Shown piece by piece: positions 26,028-37,703 of a stretch of 64,000 bases of DNA. Both the position numbers and the translations under genes were made by a program. The stretch lies in contig OV121085.1 of assembly GCA_921293015.1 (NCBI GenBank), positions 14,409,731-14,473,730 on the forward strand, given 5' to 3'. The DNA is from Phorcus lineatus (taxonomy: Eukaryota; Mollusca; Gastropoda; Trochida; Trochidae). Below the pieces are notes generated by a model. It did no database searches. It saw only the letters and a list, made by a program, of their open reading frames with translations, and was not told the origin of the DNA. Within the stretch, counting starts at the first letter, position 1. Each line of letters begins with the position of its first letter.

Positions 26028-26390
26028 GATATTACTCGAGCGAGGTCGAGCGACATCTCCTAGGCGATATCGTTTTTACATTAGAGTTTGAAGACAACCC
26101 TCGTCATCGTCAAGCACATGTCATCACAATTTGTTTACAACACCAAGTAATGACATCACAATGCCATGACGTCATAATGATGATGAGGTAACAATGCTAT
26201 GACATCACCGCATTGGGAGTCTAGAAGTGCAGTGTTCAGAAATGTACTTTTTTCAAGGAAACATTACGAAAAATGATAAATAGAATCTCAACCTCGTCTA
26301 TTCTGCAAATCAAGTCGGGATATTTTTAACATAAACCAACTTGTAGTGATATATTTAATATCAGAAGACACTAATGTGCGATTCTCTATT
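26028..26390 (+). repeat. dispersed repeat, copy 2
   Basis: This is the second copy of the family at 20305-20525, with the same ATGACGTCATAA and TTTAATATCAGAAGACACT landmarks. It lies just downstream of the end of acyltransferase copy 2. Confidence 0.6.
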
Positions 26391-26820
26391 TTTTGGGCTC
26401 TACATTGACTTTACTGTTGCATAATGATGATATGGACCAATAAGTACGATTGAAACAAATATACATTGATTAAATATTAATCAATAATCATATTCGGGAA
26501 GTTAAAAATATGAAAAAAATATACATTATGTCCTTATAACCATTATAGTGTAAATGGATGATTCGGATCAATATACCCAGTATTTAATATGACTTTATGT
26601 TATAAGTAATTCATAATTGGGTGAAGACTTCTAGTTCGATTGAAAAACGACTTTAAGTTATCATGACTTATGCATGTCAATTAATTTTCCATTCAAAACA
26701 ATGTCAATTTAATGTCAATTCAGAATATGAAGAATACGATTCTATTGAGTTTGAGCACTACATGTTATTACCAAAGCCAAAGTTTTATCTGAATTTTATC
26801 AATTCAAGTATTCTCTTCCT

Positions 26821-27183
26821 TTTAAAGTGGCAGTGGCACGTTCTTATAGATATATATAGTTATCTCACGAAAACGAAAATAATCGTTACAAATTACAAGA
26901 CAGTACTTTTCAATCAAAAGTAGCAGATCTTATTCGAACGAACCATGTTTACTATGCTAGTCCTTAACCCTACCTGAAATGATGCCAAAAGATGTTCACT
27001 CAAAAATGGCCGCTAGTGGTATTGGCTTGATAATCATTAGTTTTTTTATACGACTACGAGTGGCCGGGTCGAGCATTGTTATGTTTTACTCTCTGGAAAT
27101 AACACATTGGGTATAAATTAATGTATATTTGGGGAAATTTGAAGAAGTAAATTTTTTTTAAAAACGTGCTACTGATCCTTTGA
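26821..27183. mobile_element. MITE of the TTAAAGGGGCA family
   Basis: The left end is TTTAAAGTGGCAGTGGCACG. The right end is its diverged inverse (ACGTGCTACTGATCCTTT). The interior matches 27957-28350. A short ORF over the left half is without support. Confidence 0.55.
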
Positions 27184-27956
27184 ATTTGTTATGGCGTCTT
27201 CCGTCCGTGCTTTCGTCCTTTAAATGTTTACAGGAAATCAACAGATCCAAAGGATTTCATCACCCTGAAGGCTTTCGTAAAAACCACACTTTCTCTTAAT
27301 CAGGATTGCGCATATCTGGAGTTCGAAGTTGACGCGCGAAATTTGTCTAATAAAGGCGTTTGACTTAAAGCACTATCCCTTCAGATTTCACACTGACAGT
27401 AAGTCATCTTTTACTTAAATTTCCCAGTTATTTTACCTTTTCTTTAGCTAGAATTCAGTGATGCGCATCGTGAGAGAGTTCAAGTTATAGGACGATTGTG
27501 AATAGAGTCATGGCCCTTGACTTAAAATATTTCGCTAGACGCAACACAACAATCTTGTTTTATCACGTTTTTAGCGTTGAATGTACAACAGTGATATGCC
27601 TATTCCTGTTGACTCTATGAATATTCGAGAGTTATGTCCCTTTAATAACTTCTTTAATTTCAGACTTTAACTTTAGATTTGTCACTTTTAAGCCTTGCAT
27701 ACTTCATATGTGTATATCTTGTCATAAAGGCATTAATTCATTATCTTTGGCTCATAGTTATGACACTGTTTTTAAAATTTTTACCTTGACGTTAATTCTG
27801 ATAAGTCAGTAATATGTCTTTATTTTTTATAAGTTGTATCCCTTATCACCATAGTATTCACATGATTTTAAAATATCCTTTAGTAGAGGTCAAGGAATCA
27901 TGGTCAGATTTTATTTTTTTTAAAAAAAACATGAAATTTTTAAATTTAATACTTAT

Positions 27957-28350
27957 TTAAAGGGGCATTAGCACGGTGGCAGTTGGGTTTTTTTGGGATT
28001 TGTTTTTTTGGGTGGTGGAGGGGGGTTGGAGGGTTTACAAAGTGATCTCACAAAAACGGAGATAAATGTTAGCAAATGCAAGACATTCTCTTTATTAATT
28101 AAGATAAACAGTTCTGAAATGGACGTGACATGATAGGTTAAGAAACGCAAATCCATTATCATACCTGAAATGTGTATCGATATGATATTTCACACGATAT
28201 GATATTTCACACTCTTGTGAGACCACGGGTATGCGGTCGAATAAAAAGTGTTTGACCCTCTGAAGATACTTGATTTGGCATATACGTGTATTTGTTTGGA
28301 AAAATCATAGGAAATTGAATTTTAGAAATATCGTGCTACTGCCCCTTTAA
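27957..28350. mobile_element. MITE, best copy of the TTAAAGGGGCA family
   Basis: The ends TTAAAGGGGCATTAGCACG and CGTGCTACTGCCCCTTTAA are inverted copies of about 19 bp. Further partial copies lie at 49443-49757 (right end near a splice acceptor) and at 62361-62540. The G/C-rich run near 27985-28035 creates a spurious poly-Pro frame on the minus strand. Confidence 0.6.
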
Positions 28351-31300
28351 TGCATCTGTTAACCATTAGCCGACTCGCATCGGGATTGAGGCTCTCTCGG
28401 CGCACTCTGGTTTATCCCTTATACCTTCAAGGTCCGTGGCAAAATTGTAAAAATAAGATAAAGTTAAATAAAATAATTTGTTTTTAAAGCAAGAAGCCAC
28501 AAACAGACCTGGTGGAACAATAACGATGTTGACTTTTTATTTCCGTATCGATTTCATTAACGAATGTTTGATTGTCTTTAATACAGCCATATTGGTTTGG
28601 TTTATCATGTAAATTTATGTTATTGCTTATTTGATAAGTAAAGAAAGGAAGAATACTCATTGTTTTTACATGGGCGAGTTTTCAGGCAAGAAACGATCTA
28701 AGCTTAAAAGCTTAACCGAGATTTTAGCTTTGAGGAATTGCTTCTGGAGAAAGAACGTTCGTGAAAGATGTTGAAAGTTATGAATGATTATTTAGTGAAT
28801 GACGGTGAATGTGTCTGTATAATCAATTATGTTCAGTATGGCTGTATTTATTTCGTAATAAATTACGATAAGCTGACTTTGTGTGAACTTTTCTTTCACA
28901 ACTTCACAAATTTTTTCAGCAATTAGTTGTTGGCAGGGAGGACTTGAGGTATAAAAGGAAAATTGACACGTTTATATATTGGAAAGAGGCTAATGTTTTT
29001 TTCGCATTTATACAAATACCCTGCAAATCATATATTGCCAGAACCATTTTTTAAGGAAAACTTCCGTCACTTTGAAAACTTATATTAACAAGAAAAAAAT
29101 GCCCTTTCTTGCAAGCAGGCCCTAACAAAAGTATACAACATGATATAATCAATCATTTTAGAGTAATAATAGCTCGAACAGAAAACCGCGCACCTGGCAA
29201 GAATAAGGATAATTGAGAGTTATCTCCCTTTGATCATGTGATTATGCATCCCCCAAACAGGGATGTGCGCATGTCAAAGCCAGGCTTACACACCCCTGCC
29301 GTAATGATTTTGACCTTGACCCTTGGAGAGCTCGGTGCAGCGTTCGATTACCTTCATCCAACGGATGTAAACAATATGGCTGATCGAAAATGCCTAACGT
29401 AACGCCGCTGCCTTCACTTGAATGAATTTGTGCTTGTAGTTTCAGTGATCAAATGGATGTAATTGCACTGATTAAGATAAATGAGAAATTATCCCAATGT
29501 TTTGATGATTCCATTATGAATATAACCTACACATTCAATTGTTCACAAGCAAACCGAAGAACCACTTGACAACAGACTTCTTACCCACAAAGAGGTAACA
29601 CTCCCGTTAATCACCATTTCTTTAATTATTTCAGCCCAAAATATCACTTTCATTTATATCATTTTTAAAAACTTTCATTGCCAAATAGAATTTCAAAATG
29701 ATATTGTTACACCTTTCCTTTTACGCATCCTCAAAAGTTTCTGCTAAATTTTAGCAGGCTTAGTGGCAGGGGTCTGTAAGCACTACGAAGGAGGAAGTCC
29801 GAGGTGCGCAGACCGCCTGCGTGGAGGATGGTGATTATATGTACAGATCGTCTACATCAAGCCTTAACCCATTTATGCATACCGTATCACTTGTGGGACG
29901 GGTTCTTTGAATCACCAGTTATCACTTGTTTGAAAGATAAAAACTTACAGTAAAGTGTATTTTAAAGTTAAGGTAGTTGTTTATTTAAATAAAAGAAGAA
30001 ATATTTTATAGTTATCTACCCTTGAATAGTGGGCTGCCATCTTTGGTTAGTTGTCAACTTCAAGTTTCATTGAGTTCGAGTTAATGCCAAAACTAAAATA
30101 ACAAAATAAATATTGATTTGACCTTGTGAGGATACAATTTAAGTCTCTATGGATAAATGACAATAATATTTCCATGATTAATTATTGAGTAATTTGCCGT
30201 CCCATAAGTGTGACGGTATGCACGAATGGGTGGGGGGTTTTGGATACAAATATTCATACCTATTTGTTGTAAGAATGATAATAAATTCATGTAAATCATA
30301 TTTTAAGCATCTTAAATAAGTTACTTTCAGCTTTTGACAAAAATTGGGTTACATTTAGAAATGTTATTACAATTATCATAAACCGGCAATTTTACCATAT
30401 GCCAAAGATACATGGTATATTTCTTTCAGACTAACGGTAGAAAACGAAATCCATTATATTTTATTTCATAAATAAACTCAGGTAGATAACTTTTTATCAA
30501 CATCTTCAATCAACCCCATGACGTAAATGAGGACATGTAAGGGGATAATTATGATGAAGAAGATGCAGATTGAGACTCAATGTCAATTTGATGTCAAATG
30601 TCGTTTGGGTGCTCACGTACTCTGCGACCTTGGGTCTAAAGAAACATTAGAAACATCAATGACACAGACTCCCTAATTTTCAACATCATCAGAATAATCC
30701 ACAACCGCTATTAGATTTGATTCTATTTGATCCGTTACCTTACTTGCCTCTAATTGATACTTTTACTGAGAGAGGAGTCCATTGCAAAGCCACAGTCAGA
30801 CCAGATGGAATATAAAAGTGTCCTCTCATAAGTCTGTGTGGTATTCTGATGACGTTTGCAGATATATGAACATGTCAGATTGGTAGACAACATTGTTTTG
30901 ACTTGTTTATCTACGTCTGCGTTTATCAGTTACAACCAGGTGGCAGGTGGTCCCAATCCATGAAACAGGATGCTCACCTAGGAATGTCCTATGTATTGAA
31001 CAAGTGAAACAAGAACATGGGTTGTAAGGACTGGTTTGACCAAAAATTGCTGGGGTCCCTAGAAGAAGAACATAGTAGTGTTCAGTTTAAAACTGTGCCA
31101 AGATTACAACAAATACATCAACAAACTTTGTGACTTGTTCCATTGAGTTTAATTGCCATTAACGTAGCTACAAACTTGTATTACAGACTAGTATGGTATA
31201 CTCCGTCTGCTTTCCTTTTTTCCAAATCATAAGTAGTAGGAGAAGCTGCTTAACAGATTCAGCTTGGGTTTGAGGGCCCCTTCAGCGATGTCTTGTCATG

Positions 31301-31904
31301 GCCTCTAGGCCGATGTGATTACCTTGAAACGTGTGAAATCAAATCCTTTTTTCATAGTTTGATCAAGTGTATGTAATCAATTTCATGATAAATTTGCCTT
31401 TTATATCCCTCCTATTGTATACTGCTTCCAATAGGATGAAAGGATCACCATTTGTACAGTTCTGGGTACACTTGGTTATCAACTTCAGTACGGGAGGTGC
31501 CCGAGTCGTGCAGGGTGTGTTCCAACTCTTGCTAACATATCTACTGAAAATAAAAATAAGAAACTACTAGAGTGGAAACACAAATTTTATACAAAAAGAT
31601 CATATTTCATTTTTAATTGCATGAGACAAAGTTTTTTGACTATTCAACAATCAACAGAGCATAATGTTATTCTATCATGATAAAAAGTATGAAAAGGTAG
31701 CTTTTGAAATAATGTTACTTAGTGTATTTTGACAATCAAAGAGAGATATTAAGTACGTACTTACTCACCTAACTGCCCTCCATCACCAGAGGCTTCAAAA
31801 GTATGGAAAAATTGTTTATAATAAAAAATATACTTTATTCCTTCCATTATGTCCCATAAGATTATTCCAAAAAATTTGTACAAAATTTGAAACCCTATGC
31901 ATAT
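28351..31904. other. intergenic, no recognised gene
   Basis: AT-rich sequence with only short chance ORFs. I see no splice-linked exon set. The one feature that stands out is the GC-rich stem-loop at 29741-29820, listed separately. CATAT at 31900-31904 is the left target duplication of the retrotransposon. Confidence 0.55.
29741..29820 (+). ncRNA. possible structured RNA (stacked stems)
   Basis: The hairpin CTGCTAAA/TTTAGCAG (29741-29757) is followed by a longer stem: GCAGG with CCTGC, GGTCTG with CAGACC, and GCAC with GTGC. This gives 15 pairs with two small bulges and closes on a 20-nt loop (29784-29803). It is GC-rich in an AT-rich spacer. No family is recognised and no transcript evidence is possible here. 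A transposon fold is the alternative. Confidence 0.25.
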
Positions 31905-32772
31905 ATTAACCCTAGATTGTGCGTCTGAGAGTTTTGTCCTTTCTTACTAGTTGGGGAAGTTAGCTTTAGGTAGAGATGGCGACTTTACAACATTTCAAAC
32001 ACCAAGACCAGAAGACCTGTTAGAGCAATGGAAATACACGACTTTATTTTTGGAACATATGTACATCATCACACATATTGTAAACAATATAACACAAATA
32101 TCATAACCAAAACCATATCACATAAATCTAAACTACAATGCGCATTACAAAACATTATTTACACCGTATCGTAACCATGTGAATACTAACACACAATATA
32201 CAATTCATATACAATAATTCTTCATACACAGTATTACACTTGCACAATATAACTAATCAAATCACAGTTTTCAACAATGTACAAGTCAGTTTATACTCCT
32301 GAACATTTAAACTTCAGAAGGCAATAGTATAGGTAATAAAGACAGTCGATTTTAGTTAAGTATTTAAACATACAGAAACACGTTGTCAAGAGTATATTCA
32401 GCTTACCTGTTAGAGCAATGGAAATACACGACTGGCGAATGTATTCTGACCAGGGTATTTATACTCTCTCACAGGTGCCTAAAGTATTTATCACGGAGGC
32501 TATTAATCTACTATTGAGTAATACACATCTGGCCATGGCAGTAGTGGGCAGATATGTATCACTCAAATGTCCCGTTACTTAATATCCTGACCTTATAACC
32601 ATCAGTTAAGCATGTTACATCTACATCAACTGGGCATGCATTACATTAAACAAGATGGTGTACACTGACATTTTCTATATGAGTGGGCTACATCGCTCTT
32701 TTCACAGCCGTATTAAACTAAACATTTGACAGAACAATATGCTTATTATTATGAGAATATACCATGTTAATA
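31905..32772 (-). repeat. 3' LTR
   Basis: 868 bp, beginning TATTAACATGG in RNA sense and ending GGGTTAAT. It has short inverted ends rather than the TG..CA type. It contains TATAAATA at 32456-32463, AATAAA at 32043-32048, and a 29-bp direct repeat at 32015-32043 and 32405-32433. Confidence 0.92.
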
Positions 32773-32788
32773 GAATCCCCCGACTCTG
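32773..32788 (-). other. polypurine tract
   Basis: In RNA sense CAGAGTCGGGGGATTC abuts the 3' LTR. Its G-rich purine core is where plus-strand priming is expected. Confidence 0.6.
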
Positions 32789-32817
32789 AAAAAATTTCGT
32801 CCCGAAATCTTTAGTTT

Positions 32818-33261
32818 TCAGAATGGTAGGGATGGATACAATGATGGTGTTTCACTTTGAAGTGATTTAGTGCGTTTGGATGATTGAACTGGGAGAAGAC
32901 AACCATGGTGCTCTATCATTAGATATGCGCAAAATGGTTGTCTCATCATAGTCTTTAATTTATTTGCTCGTAATAAAGGCACATTAAAAGAGGGAGAGAT
33001 GGGAATGCATTTGCCTAAAGTTGTGTCAGTGATTTTAGCACCGGGCATATCTACGTATAACAGAGGTCTTAGACAGCCAATAATTTGAATATTATTAATA
33101 TTAGATGGATTTTCAATATCGTATTGGGTAATGCATTTACTAAGATTTAATACTGGAATAAAGATACATTCTGTTCCATTAGTAAGTTCAATAAGAATTG
33201 TACAATATTGGCGATATTGTTTTTGCCAGGACGTGATGAAAAGTACAATAAGAACGACATG
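32818..33261 (-). CDS. open frame between pol and the 3' LTR
   Basis: A stop-free frame of 147 codons on the retrotransposon coding strand lies after the pol stop. An ATG inside it would give a 76-residue product (from 33048). The start of the open frame is hydrophobic (VVLIVLFITSW). I recognise no domain. It could be a subgenomic accessory product, a decayed downstream gene or chance. No splice acceptor was confirmed. Confidence 0.3.
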   Translation of the reverse strand, partial: HVVLIVLFITSWQKQYRQYCTILIELTNGTECIFIPVLNLSKCITQYDIENPSNINNIQIIGCLRPLLYVDMPGAKITDTTLGKCIPISPSFNVPLLRANKLKTMMRQPFCAYLMIEHHGCLLPVQSSKRTKSLQSETPSLYPSLPF

Positions 33262-33698
33262 CTATAGACTGACACAAAACTTAAATCCTTCACTCATACT
33301 TTGATGAGCATTATAATCAATCGTAAGTAAATCAATTTCATCTGTTTGAACCACGAAGGTGATAACTCTATCTATTTCGGAGATATAACATCACGTATCA
33401 ACCGGAAATTATACTCATGAAACGTATTTGTCTTTGTTTACGGAATGAGTAGAATATAGATTCGCAGGATGAAAGGGACTATTAAATGGACAACTGATAA
33501 TATTTCGGGTAGAGAGGACTATGAGGAAGATGTGTCCAATATCTAAAAGTAGATTGATATGCGTTATAACAAGCAGAACAACACAAAAAGAAGGGTGAAA
33601 TCCAGGCCTAGATTTCTAGCACTATTAAACTGTGAAGATCTACATGTTATGACACAGTTTATTTCTTTGGATAATGGACACATCTTACAAGTAATCAT

Positions 33699-36600
33699 TT
33701 ACTTAACTTGTAAGAATCTATAGGGGCGGCGCCGTTTCTTACCGTGGGCGGTGAATCGCTCATGAAAAGCCTTAATAGCATCTTTAGTGATATTTTCCTC
33801 GGGCTCCCAAGACGTCTCTTGGTAACCTTCCCATTTCACTAAATAATAGCGCTTACCTTTTTTGATCTGTTGCCTTAAGAGCTTTTCTATTGGGTAATAC
33901 TGGTCCGTAGGTTTAGGAGTACTTACCTTTGCTGCTGTATCATTCTCCTTATGAGGTTGTTTGCGAGGTTGTACCTCATCATTCGGAGCTGGAACCTGGT
34001 GATCTTCAGCGTCTGTGTCTGGTTCTAGTTCTGATTCTATGTGAGGTTCAACGAAACCTTTGATGGGCCTACATGTGTAATACGATTTCATGCGATTGGC
34101 ATGAGTTTTTGAGGGTAGATCCTTCAGGGTTGTTCTATCCCTAAGTCTATATGTGTTCTTAGAGCATATTTCCCTTACAACATAAGGACCAATGTACTTT
34201 GGGTTTAATTTGGGTGACTTACCTTTTGTATTCACTTGATTTGTAATCCATACAAGATCACCAACATCGTAAAGTGGTTCCGTACTTTTGCGATCGTAGC
34301 GTTCCTTCATCTTTTCCTGAACAAGTTTCATGTTACTAGATGCAACTTCCTTTGCTATTTTGAGATTCTGAATAACCTCAGTAACATGATCAGTAGCATT
34401 CTTGCCGATGCCATCTTTCGGTAAGATTGCCGTATCAAAGGGGATGTTCATTTCTCTTCCAAAGAGCATATGAAATGGAGAAAATCCTGTTGACTGAACA
34501 CATGGAGACATGCGGAAGGCCATCATTATTCCAGGTATAAGTGTCGGCCAGTTTCCATGATCTCTGTCACAGTATGTTCTCAAAGCTTGAAGAATAGTAG
34601 TTGGTACGTTCACATGCTGCATTAGACATTGGGTGATAACTGCTCGTGGTGTGCCTAGTAACTTGAAATATTTCACAAATGGCACCAACAAGTTTTGATA
34701 CGAAGTTTCTACCTCTGTCAGAAACAATTGATTTTGGAGATCCATATCTACAAAATATTTCCTGATAGAGTACTCGTGCGACCTCTGAAGCCTCTTGTGT
34801 TTTGAGCGGAAACGCTTCACTCCATCGACTGTACGAGTCTACTACTAGCAGGATATGTTTGTATCCATCTGACGTTTCTGTCAGAGGGCCTAAGAAGTCA
34901 ATGTGTAATCTGTCAAACACATCTGTTACTGGAAGAGGATGCAGCGGTGCCTTATTGGTATGCCGTGATACCTTGGATGCCTGGCACTTCTTACATGATT
35001 TGACATAATCATGAACATTCTGGTACATACCAGGCCAGTAATATTTTAATCTAAGCGCTCCATACACTCTGTCAGAGCCTAGGTGCCCGCCTCCTGCAAG
35101 ACAGTCATGGAAAGATAAAAGAGCATCTTTCCGTAAAACTCTAGGAAGAGCTAACTGACGTATCAGTTTATCAGCATCAGCAGTTTTTTTAACTCGAGGC
35201 TGATGAAAATGGTAAAGTAGACAATTCAAAAGATCATATTCAGAAGCTGTATTCTGAATCCTCTTGTTTTGGCTCTTGTCATCTGGTAGAGAGCCATCAG
35301 TTAAATACTCAATAATGCCTTTGAAATCAGGACATTTGCTTTGGAGGTCTTTGATGTTCTCCAAATTCACAGATTTGGGGACAGGATCAGTTGCTGCTTC
35401 ATCACACTGAGCTATTACTGGGCATAAAGACTCATAGAACAATTTGATCTCTAAGGGTTCTTTGGTTTCTGACCCAGCTGTAGAAATCAAATTGATCTTA
35501 GGATACTCACGCCGAGATAAAGCATCAGCATTACAATTGCTTTTGCCAGGCCTATGAATAATTTCATAACAATATTCTTGAAGTTCTATTGCCCATCTAT
35601 GTAGTCGAGTGGTTGTGTGCTTAATGTTTGAAGCCAAACAAGTGCTTTATGATCTGTGATAATTTTGAAAGGTTTGCTGGTGAGATATATTCTATTTGCT
35701 TTTACGGCTTCAACTACAGCTAAACATTCTTGTTCACTTACTGTCCAATTTTTCTCATAAGATTTCAAAGATCTGCCTCCATATGAAATTGCTCTTTCCC
35801 TACCATTGTCATCTAATTGTCCTAAGATATAGCCAATAGCAGATCCTGAAGCATCAGTTGTAAGAATAAAGGGTTTACGCATGTCAGGATATGCTAAGAC
35901 TGGGGCATTTGTCAGCTTGTTTTTCAATGTTTCAAAAGATGCCTGGCTTTCAGATGACCATTTGAAAATTGAATCCTTTTGCAATAAATTATTCAAGGGG
36001 TTGGCAATTTTTGAGAAACCTTCTATGAATTTCCTGTAATAATTGCAGAGTCCAAGAAAGCTTCGAACTTCATTTATGTTCTTTGGAATAGGAAACGTTC
36101 TAACGGCTTCAGTTTTTGATTGATCAGTTTTCACTCCGTCTTTTGAAAGAATATGGCCTAAATACATTACTTCTGTGCGTGCAAAGTGGCATTTGCTAGG
36201 CTGCAACTTGAGGTTTGCTTTTCGCAGACGGTTAAACACTGCTTGGAGATGTTCAAGATGCTCTTCAAAGTTCTTACTATAGATAAGAATGTCATCAACA
36301 TACACCAAGCAAAACGTCCAAGTAAGACCTTGCAGTGCTCTGGCCATCACCATCTGAAAAGTTGATGGTGCATTTCTAAGGCCAAAAGGCATTACACGCC
36401 ATGAGTAAAGACCACTTTGTGTGACAAAAGATGCTTTGTGGGCTGTGTCTGGATCCATTGGGATCTGCCAGAATCCTGATGCCAAATCCAATGTTGAAAA
36501 TATTTTTGCTTGTGAATCGCCTATTGCGTCTAAAGCATCTTCAAGACGTGGTAATGGGTACGATGCAGGAGTCGTGACCTTATTGAGCGCACGGTAGTCA

Positions 36601-37700
36601 ACTGCAAAACGGTACTCACCTGACTTCTTTTTCACAAGAACGACTGGGCTCTGCCATGGAGACGTGGATGGCTCAATCAGTCCATGTTTGAGAAGTTCCT
36701 GAGTTTGCCTATCCGTTTCAGCTTTGGCTTGAGGATTCTTTCTGTAGAAGGGCAAATGTACTGGCTTTGTGCCGGGAGGTGTTTCAATGTTGTGAGAATA
36801 CAAATTAGTAACAGTTAACTGAGATTTGTTTGCAGCAAAGATATCAGAATTGTTGTCTAAAAGCTGTGAAAGTTTAGATTTTTGATCAGTGTCAAGTTCT
36901 GCCTCACTGAGATCAATGCTGACTTTTGACTCTTGGCTTACCTTTTTGCTGGATGTTGATGTTGGTTCGACTGGTTCGATTGAGGCAACATCAACAGGTT
37001 GGGCAACTGCAATTACCTTATTTGATGGTAAAATGATTGCATCACTTGTTGGATTCATGATTGTGAAGCATGACTTACCTTTCACAGAGTTTACTATGCA
37101 CTTGGCTCCCGCAAGATTGAGATAAGTCAACTGAGCAACTGGTTCTAAAATATAGATTTGTCTTTTGCGTTTGCGTTGTTTCAATGACACTGGAATGATT
37201 GTTTGGCTATTTGCAGGTACAGTTATAGAGGATGTTGTCCTAACCAATGATGAACCAACAGTTGTTATTGGGACTACTACAAGACCGTTGTACACAGAGA
37301 AGGAATGAGAGACATAGTCAATGACTGCTTGGTGGAGGTCAAAGAAATCTTGCCCTAAGATAACTGAGTGCTGGACGGCTTCCAAAACAATGAAATCATG
37401 ATCTATTAGGAGACCTCCAACTGACACAGAAATGCGTATCTCACCATAGCAGATATGCCTTTCCCCTCCTACTCCAGTTATATGAGTTAATGAACTTTTT
37501 CTTATTTGGGAGAAATCTATGCCAGCTCTTTTCAAGGCTCTTAGAGAAATAACACAAAGGGAGGCCCCAGTATCCAAGAGTGAATGAAATTGCATGGTCC
37601 CAATTTTCAAATTTATAGTGTTGCGGACAGATTTGGTTGTCAATGTGCCAATATATGGGCGCCTGCTCAGGATGGAAGGGTCATGAGCAGGCACACACCC
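33699..37700 (-). pseudogene. pol: pol polyprotein (protease, RT, RNase H, integrase, chromodomain), two frameshifts
   Basis: Three overlapping frames make one pol. The first, 37700-35586, holds protease (LLDTGAS), reverse transcriptase (YVDDILIYS) and RNase H (LTTDASGSAIGY). The second, to 34567, holds the integrase zinc-binding HHCC region (HLGSDRVYG.., CKKCQ) and the core with IDFLGPL and VSDRGRNF. The third, to 33699, holds the rest of integrase and a C-terminal chromodomain (YLVKWEGYQETSWEPEENI). The frame breaks are near 35635 (after ALVWL, net loss of one base) and near 34605 (after ACERTN, net gain of one base). The domain order is that of Gypsy chromoviruses. Pol lies in the gag frame directly after the gag stop, so it would be made by stop-codon readthrough. 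The shifts are either true lesions or consensus errors. Confidence 0.9.
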
Positions 37701-37703
37701 CTA
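37661..37703 (-). promoter_or_regulatory. gag-pol readthrough site: UAG plus stem-loop
   Basis: The gag stop TAG (37703-37701) is followed by GGGTGTGT, 8 nt, and then a perfect 9-bp stem, GCCTGCTCA with TGAGCAGGC, around a 14-nt loop. Two more pairs are possible at its base. Pol stays open in the same frame. This matches the layout of murine leukaemia virus readthrough (UAG, G, 8-nt spacer, structure). I did not establish a pseudoknot. Confidence 0.7.

Noticed and set aside
29790-29803. GGAGGAAGTCCG resembles a conserved block of bacterial RNase P RNA.
   Set aside because: Only this short block matches; the rest of the RNA is absent and the genome is animal.
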